From NCBI RefSeq assembly GCF_032854445.1, contig NW_027017953.1:500501-560500 (forward strand): a DNA stretch of 60,000 bases. The letters are read 5' to 3'. This document shows, in pieces, positions 55,701 through 60,000 of the stretch. Source of the DNA: Liolophura sinensis (Eukaryota > Mollusca > Polyplacophora > Chitonida > Chitonidae). Positions within the stretch are counted from its first letter, which is position 1. Every line of letters begins with the position of its first letter. The notes beneath the pieces were generated by a model. That model had not been told where the DNA came from and did not search any database. It saw only the letters and a list, made by a program, of their open reading frames with translations. The position numbers and the translations under genes are program-made.

Positions 55701-57202
55701 TAAGGACATACAGAGTAAAGGCTGTATCTTGTAAGGGACACAGAGTTAAGGTTGTATCCTGTTAGGGACACACAGAGTTAAGGTTGTATCTTGTTAGGGA
55801 CACACAGAGTTAAGGTTGTATCCTGTTAGGGAGTTGTGGGACACACAGAGTTAAGGTTGTGTCCTGTTAGGGACACACAGAGTTAAGGTTGTATCTTGTT
55901 AGGGACACACAGAGTTAGGGTTGTATCGTGTTAGTGACACACAGAGTTACGGTTGTATCCTGTTAGTGACACACAGAGTAAAGGTTGTATCTTGTAAGGG
56001 ACAGACAGAGTTACAGTTGTATCCTGTTAGGGACAGACAGAGTTAAGGTTGTATCCTGTTAGGGACACACAGAGTTACGGTTGTGTCCTGTTAAGGACAC
56101 ACAGAGTAAAGGCTGTATCTTGTAAGGGACACAGAGTTAAGGTTGTACCCTGTTAGGGACAGACAGAGTTAAGGTTGTGTCCTGTTAGGGACACACCGAG
56201 TTAAGGTTGTATCTTGTTAGGGACACACAGAGTTAAGGTTGTATCCTGTTAGGGACACACAGAGTTAAGGTTGTATCCTGTTAGGGATACACAGAGTAAA
56301 GGTTGTATCTTGTAAGGGACACAGAGTTAAGGTTGTATCCTGTTAGGGACAGACAGAGTTAAGGTTGTATCCTGTTAGGGACAGACAGAGTTAAGGTTGT
56401 ATCCTGTTAGGGAGTTGTGGGACACACAGAGTTACGGTTGTGTCCTGTTAGGGACAGACAGAGTTAAGGTTTTATCCTGTTAGGGACAGACAGAGTTAAG
56501 GTTGTATCCTGTTAGGGACAGACAGAGTTAAGGTTGTATCCTGTTAGGGACACACAGAGTTAAGGTTGTATCCTGTTAGGGACACACATAGTTAAGGTTG
56601 TGTCCTGTTAGGGACACACAGAGTAAAGGTTGTATCTTGTAAGGGACACAGAGTTAAGGTTGTATCCTGTTAGGGACAGACAGAGTTAAGGTTGTATCCT
56701 GTTAGGGACAGACAGAGTTAAGGTTGTATCTTGTTAGGGACACACAGAGTTAAGGTTGTATCCTGTTAGGGACACACAGAGTTAAGGTTGTATCCTGTTA
56801 GGGACATGCAGAGTTAAGGTTGTATCCTGTTAGGGACACACAGAGTTAAGGTTGTATCCTGTTAGGGACAAACAGAGTTAAGGTTGTATCCTGTTAGGGA
56901 CACACAGAGTTAAGGTTGTATCCGGTTAGTGAGTTGTGGGACACACATGTTTATCTGGATTGATATTTAATATGTAGATATACTGTACAGAACCAGCTAA
57001 GTTTGAGACTGAATGAGACAGCAGTGTTGAAAATTCAGACCTACTTCAGTCCATAAATAAATAAATAAATAAATGCTTGAGTATTCTTTATGTGAATAGT
57101 GGTCTTCTATCCCAATTTCAGGAGTTTTATAGTGCCCTGGAGAGTTCACGGTGGTACCCTCTGGATAGTGCCTCGTCGCAGATCACACCAGTGTCTTCCT
57201 GA
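10682..57202 (+). CDS. TRNAU1AP: TRNAU1AP (SECp43), complete ten-exon gene, 296 aa
   Basis: Exons: 10682-10723, 12240-12337, 12496-12595, 19807-19853, 22450-22553, 24816-24963, 32405-32570, 43445-43490, 54037-54095, 57122-57202. All introns are GT-AG; joined, they give an open frame of 891 nt including the stop. RRM1 has RNP2 VWIGNL (residues 10-15) and RNP1 YAGYGFVEF (49-57). RRM2 has LFVGDL (101-106) and KGYGFVRF (140-147). Then come a Tyr-rich stretch (about 190-234) and the conserved tail with [17 protein letters not shown] and WYPLDS. Length fits the human protein (287 aa). The family binds selenocysteine tRNA and supports selenoprotein synthesis (known role). Met7 (10700) aligns with the vertebrate start, so translation may begin there instead. 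The gene spreads over 46.5 kb because its introns are filled with minisatellites. Confidence 0.95.
10724..12239 (+). other. TRNAU1AP intron 1
   Basis: 1.5 kb intron, mostly unique. A short repeat of TACCCACCTTAATCAC-like 22-bp units (about 3.5 copies) sits at 11036-11112. Nothing else recognised. Confidence 0.75.
12240..12337 (+). CDS. TRNAU1AP: TRNAU1AP exon 2
   Basis: 98 nt encoding [14 protein letters not shown] and the following [10 protein letters not shown] of RRM1. The acceptor is GTGTTTCAG, the donor GTAAGT, and the exon ends in phase 2. Confidence 0.95.
12496..12595 (+). CDS. TRNAU1AP: TRNAU1AP exon 3
   Basis: 100 nt encoding RNP1 of RRM1 ([10 protein letters not shown]) and [15 protein letters not shown]. 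The acceptor is ATCTTTCAG. The donor GTAAG at 12596 runs directly into a 40-bp tandem array. Confidence 0.95.
12596..13366 (+). repeat. 40 bp array abutting TRNAU1AP exon 3 donor, ~19 copies
   Basis: The first unit TTTGAGTGTAAATGTTGACA starts 5 nt after the exon (GTAAG|TTTGAG). The rest of the unit is AAGCTTCACTGACCCAGGGC. The donor itself is not clearly repeated. Confidence 0.95.
13555..18993 (+). repeat. 70/74 bp minisatellite, 5.4 kb, ~74 copies
   Basis: Two interspersed unit types: 74 bp with TATGAGAGCATGAAGCACTG, and 70 bp with TAGACCTGAAGCACTG. Both continue CTCCACACACATATAGGTCA and CCCTATCACTGTCCAGGTTA. It lies in TRNAU1AP intron 3 and is the largest array in the window. CCCTATCACTGTCCAG resembles a 3' splice site. 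Confidence 0.97.
18994..19806 (+). other. Unique 3' part of TRNAU1AP intron 3
   Basis: No coding or repeat feature recognised apart from a short GTGTACTGATGTG-like degenerate repeat at 19715-19795. Confidence 0.6.
19807..19853 (+). CDS. TRNAU1AP: TRNAU1AP exon 4
   Basis: 47 nt encoding [15 protein letters not shown], the inter-RRM linker with the family's KRFKLN motif. The acceptor is TTGTTTTTCAG, the donor GTAAGT, and the exon ends in phase 2. Confidence 0.95.
19854..20735 (+). other. Unique 5' part of TRNAU1AP intron 4
   Basis: AT-rich intron, nothing recognised. Confidence 0.6.
20736..21480. repeat. ~25 bp minisatellite with internal duplication
   Basis: Unit GATAGTGAGGCAGCACCTTG plus TGTAT, ~28 degenerate copies. 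A block with the rare TAGACACCACTGTGTATGAT variant occurs at 21051 and 21216, an internal 165-bp duplication. TRNAU1AP intron 4. Confidence 0.9.
21481..22204 (+). other. Unique 3' part of TRNAU1AP intron 4
   Basis: AT-rich sequence with no recognised element, leading into the charged open segment at 22205. Confidence 0.6.
22205..22449 (+). other. Charged open segment in frame with TRNAU1AP exon 5 (possible alternative first exon)
   Basis: From ATG 22205 the frame is open for 82 codons and continues straight into RRM2 of exon 5. It is rich in Lys, Glu, Arg, Ser and Asp (for example [14 protein letters not shown]) and ends with [16 protein letters not shown]. Many TGA triplets fall in the other two frames but none in this one. 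The upstream stop is TGA at 22190. The only phase-compatible AG I found (exon start 22231) lacks a pyrimidine tract, so an internal promoter or retained intron is more plausible than splicing from exon 4. It may equally be a chance purine-rich stretch. Confidence 0.35.
22450..22553 (+). CDS. TRNAU1AP: TRNAU1AP exon 5
   Basis: 104 nt encoding [15 protein letters not shown] and [13 protein letters not shown], the first half of RRM2. The acceptor is ATCGTTACAG, the donor GTAAAC. The frame is also open upstream of the acceptor as far as 22193 (see the separate entry). Confidence 0.95.
22801..22915 (+). repeat. Dispersed repeat family DR1, internally deleted copy
   Basis: Contains GTGTTTTATGCTGTA, then ACGACCATCCACAGGTTGCT, ACAGACCTTACCACATATGG and GAAGCCAGCGTGA. 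It shares these blocks in order with the copies at 23640, 29775 and (inverted) 44870. Intron 5. Confidence 0.7.
23640..23875 (+). repeat. Dispersed repeat family DR1, fuller copy
   Basis: Contains TTTTACACCATACTTAAAAA, CAGCATTATGGTGGAGGGAA, ACGACCATCTGCAGGTTGGT and CTTCCCACATATGATCAGTG. It resembles a repeat I recall from molluscs and brachiopods; not checked. Confidence 0.7.
24025..24830 (+). repeat. 36 bp array of exon 6 acceptor, ~22 copies
   Basis: Unit TCTGTGTTGACAG|TTGTGTATGACA plus GTGCTCTGGT. It runs into and includes the first 14 bases of exon 6. Candidate acceptors put exon starts at 24600, 24636, 24672, 24708, 24744, 24780 and 24816, exactly 36 bp apart. The frame from the first of these is open to the end of exon 6. 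Confidence 0.95.
24816..24963 (+). CDS. TRNAU1AP: TRNAU1AP exon 6
   Basis: 148 nt encoding [17 protein letters not shown] (RNP1 of RRM2) to [13 protein letters not shown]. The acceptor GTGTTGACAG at 24815 is the last of a series of near-identical acceptors spaced 36 bp apart. Family alignment (human K-VVLDQTG) supports 24816 as the normal start. The donor is GTGAGT. Confidence 0.95.
24964..25270 (+). other. Start of TRNAU1AP intron 6
   Basis: Unique sequence after the GTGAGT donor; nothing recognised. Confidence 0.5.
25271..25765. repeat. Degenerate ~80 bp tandem repeat
   Basis: Recurring CATACCATTCCAGTGAGGCA, GCACTAGAACTGTG and TGTATACTGTGACTGGGT blocks at irregular spacing, about 5-6 copies. 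Confidence 0.75.
25766..27461 (+). other. Mostly unique stretch of TRNAU1AP intron 6
   Basis: Contains the SINE-like element at 26085, a C12T11 run at 26467-26489 and a short duplication of GACCTACACTATACTGGCCA (27291 and 27370). No coding signal. Confidence 0.6.
26085..26345 (+). mobile_element. Degenerate tRNA-derived SINE
   Basis: GGCCAAGTGGTCTAAGGAGC resembles the A box of a Leu/Ser-type tRNA. TTGAGGTCAAGGCT is in place of a B box. The body includes GGCTTCCTCCCACCGTAATT, related to the DR1 family read in reverse. Confidence 0.5.
27458..27645. repeat. 45 bp tandem repeat, 4 copies
   Basis: Unit ATTTCTGACATCTGCTCACT followed by GTGTGTGATGGATAGCC and GTCAACAC. Intron 6. Confidence 0.95.
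27675..28190. repeat. Compound repeat, ~36 bp units
   Basis: Mixed units TGTCTACACTGTTTAC and AATGAACCTAATGCCTGCAG in about 20 alternating copies. CCTAATGCCTGCAG|ATG resembles an acceptor. Confidence 0.9.
28191..28790 (+). other. Unique stretch of TRNAU1AP intron 6
   Basis: AT-rich. An inverted DR1 fragment lies at about 28645-28735 (CTGCCATTATGCTGGCTGTC, then AAGCGAAATATTTTTGAGTA). Confidence 0.6.
28793..29242. repeat. 19 bp G-rich minisatellite, ~24 copies
   Basis: Unit GGGGGAGGGATTATGTTGT. Each unit has a 5-G and a 3-G run on the plus strand, so adjacent units could form G-quadruplexes. The long frames here are a product of the repeat. Confidence 0.95.
29385..29670 (+). mobile_element. 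Degenerate tRNA-derived SINE-like element
   Basis: CTCAGGTGGTTAAAGCACTG resembles an A box and CACATGTTCAAAACCTTATG a B box about 50 bp on. The body is not recognised. Intron 6. Confidence 0.45.
29770..29915 (+). repeat. Dispersed repeat family DR1
   Basis: TTTATTTATTTC, GTTTTATGCTGTACTGAAGA, GCAAGGAAACCAGACAGAG and ACATGACCATCTGCAGGCTG. It ends at the edge of the 38-bp array. Confidence 0.65.
29920..31860. repeat. 38 bp minisatellite, ~51 copies
   Basis: Unit TGACTGAGCGGGGCATCATG plus TCTGATGCCAGCCTGCTG. Variants (AGCATGACGCCCTG, AGAATGGTGTCATG) recur in blocks. Intron 6 of TRNAU1AP. Confidence 0.97.
31861..32404 (+). other. 3' end of TRNAU1AP intron 6
   Basis: Unique AT-rich sequence ending in the TTTCTTGTGTTTTCAG acceptor. 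Confidence 0.7.
32405..32570 (+). CDS. TRNAU1AP: TRNAU1AP exon 7
   Basis: 166 nt encoding [16 protein letters not shown] and the Tyr/Pro/Gln/Ser-rich segment up to HTDYTGQTQ. The acceptor is GTGTTTTCAG and the donor GTAAGG at 32571. The last ~55 nt and donor are copied in the following array; only the first donor keeps the frame into exon 8. Confidence 0.93.
32520..33315 (+). repeat. ~97 bp array of exon 7 tail plus donor, 8 copies
   Basis: Unit: CAGTACTACCAGTACCCTTA, CACTGACTACACAGGACAG, ACACAG|GTAAGGCCAGTTTG and GATGTCAGTGACTACAG. It includes the 3' end of true exon 7. Donor-type sites occur at 32571 (authentic), 32666, 32765, 32861 (GTATGG), 32960, 33058, 33155 and 33254. A ninth, truncated unit merges with the next array. 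None of the later donors restores the frame into exon 8. Confidence 0.95.
33318..33895. repeat. 47-48 bp minisatellite, ~12 copies
   Basis: Unit GACAGATTGAGGCCACTCTT, then TGGAGAGTGCTGGATACA and ATTATAATGT. It fuses directly with the exon 7-derived array through the shared word GGACAGA. Confidence 0.95.
33896..34188 (+). other. Unique spacer in TRNAU1AP intron 7
   Basis: AT-rich sequence that includes early diverged words of the next array. Confidence 0.5.
34150..34775. repeat. 48 bp minisatellite, ~12 copies
   Basis: Unit CTAGATTGTGTTGTAGGGAA, TACTTACCCTGGCTGTGC, TAGTTAGCAT. On the minus strand it reads CCAGGGTAAGTATTC, close to a consensus 5' splice site, antisense to the gene. Confidence 0.95.
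34776..36795 (+). other. Unique stretch of TRNAU1AP intron 7
   Basis: Holds a three-copy 31-bp repeat at 35955-36040 (GATTGTCACCAGAACA), a G22 run at 36622-36643 and a GC-richer minus-strand open stretch at 35599-35089 that I do not recognise. Confidence 0.6.
36622..36643. repeat. Poly-G run (22 bases)
   Basis: Uninterrupted run of G on the plus strand; quadruplex-prone and error-prone in assembly. Confidence 0.95.
36800..37248. repeat. 63 bp minisatellite, 7 copies
   Basis: Unit GGACTGTCAAAGTATCCAGG, GGGATATGTGTTTATCTCAG, ATAGCAGTGGAGTCAGTGTT. Codon-length unit, so a 21-residue repeat frame opens on both strands. Confidence 0.95.
37670..37875. repeat. Short compound repeat (~11/43 bp)
   Basis: Variants of CAGCGTAACATA, including GTAACATGCGCAGCATGACA. 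About 16 short units. Confidence 0.85.
37876..39540 (+). other. Unique stretch of TRNAU1AP intron 7
   Basis: No recognisable gene. A 150-codon minus-strand frame at 39236-38784 has no family signature. CGTACGTACGTAC occurs near 38018. Confidence 0.6.
39541..42535. repeat. 91 bp minisatellite with 85 and ~106 bp variants, ~32 copies
   Basis: Unit GTGTGGTCAGCTGAACAACT, CTGGCCTGGGTATTATTAGC, CATTGTGCTGAGGCTGTATT, ATATCTCCAGAGGACACATA. The long variant inserts ATAAGCCAGCAATGTGCTGT. Intron 7 of TRNAU1AP. Confidence 0.97.
42640..43338. repeat. 23/27 bp minisatellite, ~27 copies
   Basis: Unit CCAAGCACTCACTCACTCAT plus GACTCGT, with and without one CACT. A block with CACCCCTGACTCGTCC is duplicated (43040 and 43171). 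It ends about 110 bp before exon 8. Confidence 0.95.
43445..43490 (+). CDS. TRNAU1AP: TRNAU1AP exon 8
   Basis: 46 nt encoding [15 protein letters not shown], matching the acidic EEVGDDALED stretch of vertebrate homologues. The acceptor is CCAATTTCAG, the donor GTAAGT, phase 1 at its end. Confidence 0.9.
44231..44566. repeat. 165 bp tandem duplication, 2 copies
   Basis: TTACAGCAGACTGTGTATCA at 44231 and its homologue at 44396, with a third start TTACAGAAGG at 44561. Copies differ at scattered sites. Confidence 0.9.
44870..45040 (-). repeat. Dispersed repeat family DR1, inverted copy
   Basis: On the minus strand: GTTTTATGCTGTAATCAAAA, CAGCCAGCATTATGATGGCA, GGAAACCAGGCAGAGCACAA, CCCACGACCGTCTGCAG, CAGACCTTCCCACTTATGGA. 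This is the most complete copy in the window. Confidence 0.75.
46390..48490. repeat. 42 bp minisatellite, ~48 copies
   Basis: Unit TGCCATTGATCACACAGTAG, CACACCCCAGTATCACCTAATC. The unit equals 14 codons and the minus strand therefore has long open frames ([14 protein letters not shown] repeats) up to 332 codons. It degenerates beyond 48230. Intron 8. Confidence 0.97.
48491..48885 (+). other. Unique spacer in TRNAU1AP intron 8
   Basis: Nothing recognised apart from a C-rich patch near 48768-48790. Confidence 0.5.
48915..50800. repeat. 67 bp minisatellite, ~28 copies
   Basis: Unit GATACCTGTAGACTATAGTC, TATGTAGCCGACTAGTCATG, TGAACTCCCCAAATCTTTTA, TCTGTCA. It contains the palindromes GACTATAGTC and GACTAGTC. 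CTTTTACCTGTCAG resembles a 3' splice site. Confidence 0.97.
50801..51505. repeat. 68 bp minisatellite, ~10 copies, sister of the preceding array
   Basis: Unit GGTACCTGTGGATTGTAGTC, TAGTATAACAGCCTGATAAT, GTGAACTCCTCAAATCTTTC, ACCTGTCA. It aligns with the 67-bp unit over most of its length, with a sharp boundary at about 50800. Confidence 0.95.
51506..52085 (+). other. Unique spacer in TRNAU1AP intron 8
   Basis: Begins with a C-rich run (51526-51560, repeated CCCCCCAC). Nothing else recognised. Confidence 0.6.
52090..52690. repeat. Compound ~80 bp repeat of CAAGTCAG(C/T) half-units
   Basis: Alternates CAAGTCAGCCTGTACTCACA with CAAGTCAGTGTGTACTCACA, linked by GCCCAGTCTGACAGCACACT and GCCCTGTCTGATAGTACAGT. 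Confidence 0.9.
52765..53945. repeat. ~78 bp minisatellite, ~15 copies
   Basis: Unit GATCTGTAACATGTTGGCTG, AACAGTCTTTGACCCTAAAG, AGCCACAGTCTTGTTGTTAT, TAGGAAGAGATCAGTA. It ends ~90 bp before exon 9. Confidence 0.95.
54037..54095 (+). CDS. TRNAU1AP: TRNAU1AP exon 9
   Basis: 59 nt encoding [20 protein letters not shown], the conserved ANKEFMEQSE region. The acceptor is TTTGTTTTAG, the donor GTAAGT, phase 0 at its end. Confidence 0.94.
54096..54468 (+). other. 5' end of TRNAU1AP intron 9
   Basis: Unique sequence after the GTAAGT donor; no feature. Confidence 0.6.
54470..56950. repeat. ~32 bp minisatellite with higher-order structure, ~75 copies
   Basis: Unit ACACAGAGTTAAGGTTGTAT plus CCTGTTAGGGAC. 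The rare junction GAGTTGTGGGACACAC occurs seven times (54525 to 56931). The rare variant GTTAGGGTTGTATCGTGTTA occurs at 55031 and 55914. Blocks of several units have therefore been copied together. Intron 9. Confidence 0.96.
56951..57121 (+). other. 3' end of TRNAU1AP intron 9
   Basis: Contains an AAAT microsatellite (57054-57074) and the CCCAATTTCAG acceptor. Confidence 0.7.
57122..57202 (+). CDS. TRNAU1AP: TRNAU1AP exon 10 and stop
   Basis: 26 codons plus TGA (57200-57202): [16 protein letters not shown] then [10 protein letters not shown], matching the vertebrate C-terminus (ELYDALMDCHWQPLDT). The acceptor is CCCAATTTCAG. Confidence 0.94.
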   Translation, partial: EFYSALESSRWYPLDSASSQITPVSS

Positions 57203-57475
57203 GGGCAGGAGACACTTCTGACTGGGACAACCCTGATGGCATCATGACCATGGTACACAAACATTGCCTGGAATGCCCTGGAAGCTTCAGTAACTTCCCC
57301 AGGTACCACAAAGGTGTCTGCACAACCACAGGTGCTGTGGCAGTTAGAAACAAGACATAAGGAGAATGTGATGATAAATTCACTGATCAGCAGAGTTACA
57401 GAACAAGACACCATATTAGCAGATAATGGTATGGGTGTGGACTGATTCTTGTCTCCTGATGTACATGCGCTGTGG
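57203..57475 (+). other. Probable start of TRNAU1AP 3' UTR
   Basis: Unique sequence after the stop. No AATAAA before the following array, so the UTR probably extends into or beyond it. Confidence 0.5.
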
Positions 57476-58248
57476 ATGAAACCAGGCTGAAAGTGGATGA
57501 AACTAGGCTGAAAGTGGGTAGAACCAGGCTGAATGTGGATGAAACCAGGCTGAATGTGGATGAAACCAGGCTGAATGTGGATGAAACCAGGCTGAAAGTG
57601 GGTAGAACCAGGCTGAATGTGGGTAGAAACAGGCTGAAAGTGGATGAAACCAGGCTGAAAGTGGGTAGAACCAAGCTGAATGTGGATGAAACCAGGGTGA
57701 AAGTGGGTAGAACCAGGCTGAATGTGGATGAAACCAGGCTGAATGTGGATGAAACCAGGCTGAATGTGGATGAAACCAGGCTGAAAGTGGGTAGAACCAG
57801 GCTGAATGTGGGTAGAAACAGGCTGAAAGTGGATGAAACCAGGCTGAAAGTGGGTAGAACCAGGCTGAATGTGGATGAAACCAGGCTGAATGTGGATGAA
57901 ACCAGGCTGAATGTGGATGAAACCAGGCTGAAAGTGGGTACAAACAGGCTGAATGTGGATGAAACCAGGCTGAAAGTGGGTAGAACCAGGCTGAAAGTGG
58001 ATGAAACCAGGCTGAAAGTGGGTAAAAACAGGCTGAAAGTGGATGAAACCAGGCTGAAAGTGGGTAGAAAAGGCTGAATGTGGATGAAACCAGGCTGAAT
58101 GTGGATGAAACCAGGCTGAAAGTGGGTAGAAACAGGCTGAATGTGGATCAAACCAGGCTGAAAGTGGGTAGAAACAGGCTGAAAGTGGATGAAACCAGGC
58201 TGAAAGTGGGTGAAACCAGGCTGAAAGTGGGTGACACCAGGCTGATTT
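57476..58248. repeat. 20-21 bp minisatellite, ~37 copies, in or just after the TRNAU1AP 3' UTR
   Basis: Units GATGAAACCAGGCTGAAAGT and GGGTAGAACCAGGCTGAATG. Mostly 21 bp pairs, so both strands have long open frames (VDETRLK/VGRTRLN repeats on plus). No start, homology or splice context suggests a protein. Confidence 0.95.
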
Positions 58249-58685
58249 CATATCGATGGATGAACGTCGTCACATAGGCGATGGAGTCACAAAAACAGTG
58301 TTACTTGTATTTAAATGTTGATGGATGCTGACATTGTGAATTCTGTGTAGATTGCAAACGTGAAAAATTCCAAACTGGTGTTGTAACAAAAGAAACGGGC
58401 AAATTCCTTAGGCAGCTCAATCACGTGATAGTACAGTGGATGATTGTACTGTCTTTATTGTTCTACGAGCAAAATGTCTTCATTCCAACCACAAAATGTT
58501 TGTCCTTTGATAGTAACAAAATAAAAGTAAATACCAGGTAGTTACTACATCATAAAAGTTTGTATTGTATTTGTTAATATCTTCTGAAAGTTCAAATCTG
58601 CCATCATGCAATTAAATTTTCATCTGTCCAAAAGAAATATGCGGTCAAAAGCCCTATACCAGTTTGTCAGTGTTCAAATCCCTTT
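58249..58685 (+). other. Downstream flank with candidate polyadenylation signal
   Basis: AATAAA at 58520-58525 is the first canonical hexamer after the TRNAU1AP stop. Otherwise AT-rich unique sequence. Confidence 0.5.
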
Positions 58686-58687
58686 AC

Positions 58688-59008
58688 AACCGGACCCAGT
58701 AGCACAGTTGGTAGAGCGTCTGCTTTGGGAGCCGTAGATCCAGGATCAACCTTGGGTTGAGTCACACCTAAGACGTTAAAAGGGGAAGTTGTAACTTCCT
58801 CGCTTGGCGTTCAACATGAAGGGGATAGTGCAATGACTGGTTGATGGATATCAGTATAATATAGTATAGATAAAACAGCTGTGGAAATCCGTCCTGCAAC
58901 ATGGGGGCACATTTCATACACTCTAAGGACTCCTTCATCATCATATGACTGAAAAATTGTTAAGTATGACATTAAACCCCCAATCGCTCACACACTCCCT
59001 CACTCAAA
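58688..59008 (+). mobile_element. tRNA-derived SINE
   Basis: The tRNA-like head has TAGCACAGTTGGTAGAGCGT (A box) and AGGATCAACCTTGG (B box) about 40 bp later. The ~240 bp body includes GAAGTTGTAACTTCCTCGCT. The 3' end is AAGTATGACATTAAACCCCC followed by a CTCAC-rich tail. This layout matches SINEs I recall from molluscs; name not assigned. Confidence 0.75.
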
Positions 59009-59360
59009 TCCCTTTACCCCGGATCAGCCACACCTTCAGTTGATTCAGTTTCATTCATTCCTATACCTGAATGGTTTTACATATGGGAGTACCGGGTAAG
59101 TCATCACGAAATAAACAACAGCCCATCCTAAAGTGTCCAGTGCACTTGAGAACAAAACAAATGGATCTATTCATGTGTTTATTTGATTGGTCATGGATGC
59201 CCGATTGACGAGGTTTTCATTAAAAAATGATGGCTGTCAGATTTAGTGTCTAGGATAAACCGGAGTGCCTGGCGTAAAATACAGTGCCTGGGGTAAAATA
59301 GTGCCTGGGATAAACCACTGATATTTGGCAAGTTAGACTGATGTAAAATATTTCATTTAA
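59009..59360. other. Unique spacer
   Basis: No gene seen. A short AGTGCCTGG(G/C)GTAAAAT repeat (3 copies) lies at 59255-59320. Confidence 0.5.
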
Positions 59361-59361
59361 G

Positions 59362-60000
59362 AGCAATCCGTCACATGTGGGATCGTGTGGCCACATTTAA
59401 GAGCACGCTGCCTGGACACAGTCACTCACTCATGTGGGATCATGTGGCCACATTTAAGAGCACGCTGCCTGGACACAGTCACTCACTCATGTGGGATCGT
59501 GTGGCCACATTTAAGAGCACGCTGCCAGGACACAATCAGTGACTCACATGGGACGTGTGGCCACATTTAAGAGCGCGCTGCCTGGACACAATCACTCACT
59601 CACGTGGGATCGTGCGGCCACATTTAAGAGCACGCTGCCTGGACACAATCACTCACATGTGGGATCGTATGGTTACATTTAAGAGGACGCTGCCTGGACA
59701 CAATAAGTCACTCACGTGTGAGATCGTGTGGCCACATTTAAGAGCACGCTGCCTGGACACAGTCACTCACTCATGTGGGATCGTGTGGCCACATTTAAGA
59801 GCACGCTGCCTTGACATAATCAGTCACTCGCATGTGTGACCGTGCGGCCACATTTAAGAGCGCGCTGCCAGGACACAATCAGTGACTCATATGTGGGATC
59901 GTGTGGCCACATTTAAGAGCACGCTGCCTGAACACAATCCGTCACTCACGTGTGGCCACATTTAAGAGCACGCTGCCTGGACACAATCACTCACTCACAT
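59362..60000. repeat. 58 bp minisatellite, ~11 copies, cut by window edge
   Basis: Unit CATGTGGGATCGTGTGGCCA, CATTTAAGAGCACGCTGCCT, GGACACAGTCACTCACTC. It continues past the window. Confidence 0.95.

Noticed and set aside
57472-58077. Plus-strand 201-codon VDETRLK repeat frame
   Set aside because: Codon-length minisatellite downstream of the stop; no evidence of translation.
57127-58251. Minus-strand 374-codon frame
   Set aside because: Runs through the 21-bp array and the reverse of TRNAU1AP exon 10; a by-product of the repeat.
58688-58765. Functional tRNA gene
   Set aside because: The A and B boxes are present but the cloverleaf is not maintained and the element continues into a SINE body and tail.

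Overview
The window looks like nuclear DNA of a marine invertebrate, most likely a lophotrochozoan such as a mollusc or brachiopod. The genes have GT-AG introns, the encoded proteins are animal proteins, and there are tRNA-derived SINEs and a dispersed repeat of a kind I recall from mollusc and brachiopod genomes. That last point is memory, not a search result. No bacterial, viral or CRISPR features are present.

Two genes stand head to head with start codons 193 bp apart, at 10489-10681. To the left, on the minus strand, are the first six coding exons of a PAK1IP1-type WD40 protein (yeast Mak11 family, 60S ribosome biogenesis). They are in 10488-3106, encode 211 residues with consistent splice phases, and the 3' part of the gene lies beyond base 1. 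To the right, on the plus strand, is a complete ten-exon TRNAU1AP gene (SECp43, selenocysteine tRNA-associated protein), 10682-57202. Its exons join to an uninterrupted 296-codon frame with two RRM domains, a Tyr-rich linker and the conserved C-terminal segment. The intergenic segment carries a CACGTG E-box and an ETS-type ACTTCCGGT site, as expected of a bidirectional housekeeping promoter.

Most of the rest is tandem repeat. By hand-drawn bounds I count about 31 minisatellite arrays (units 19-137 bp) covering about 35 kb of 60 kb. They lie in the introns, across the TRNAU1AP 3' end and at both window edges. The units are mostly unrelated to one another.

The striking observation is that many arrays were born at exon-intron junctions and have copied the junction. 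In PAK1IP1 the 3' splice site of exon 3 and the 5' splice sites of exons 4, 5 and 6 are each repeated 11-44 times. In TRNAU1AP the 3' splice site of exon 6 and the 5' splice site of exon 7 are repeated, and the exon 3 donor directly abuts an array. Arrays before an exon carry acceptors and arrays after an exon carry donors. At exon 6 of TRNAU1AP the 36-bp unit is codon-phased and stop-free for six upstream acceptors, so acceptor choice could insert multiples of 12 residues into RRM2.

A second candidate is a charged, stop-free 82-codon segment directly upstream of, and in frame with, TRNAU1AP exon 5 (22205-22450). It may be an alternative first exon. Copy numbers and array edges were counted by eye and are approximate.
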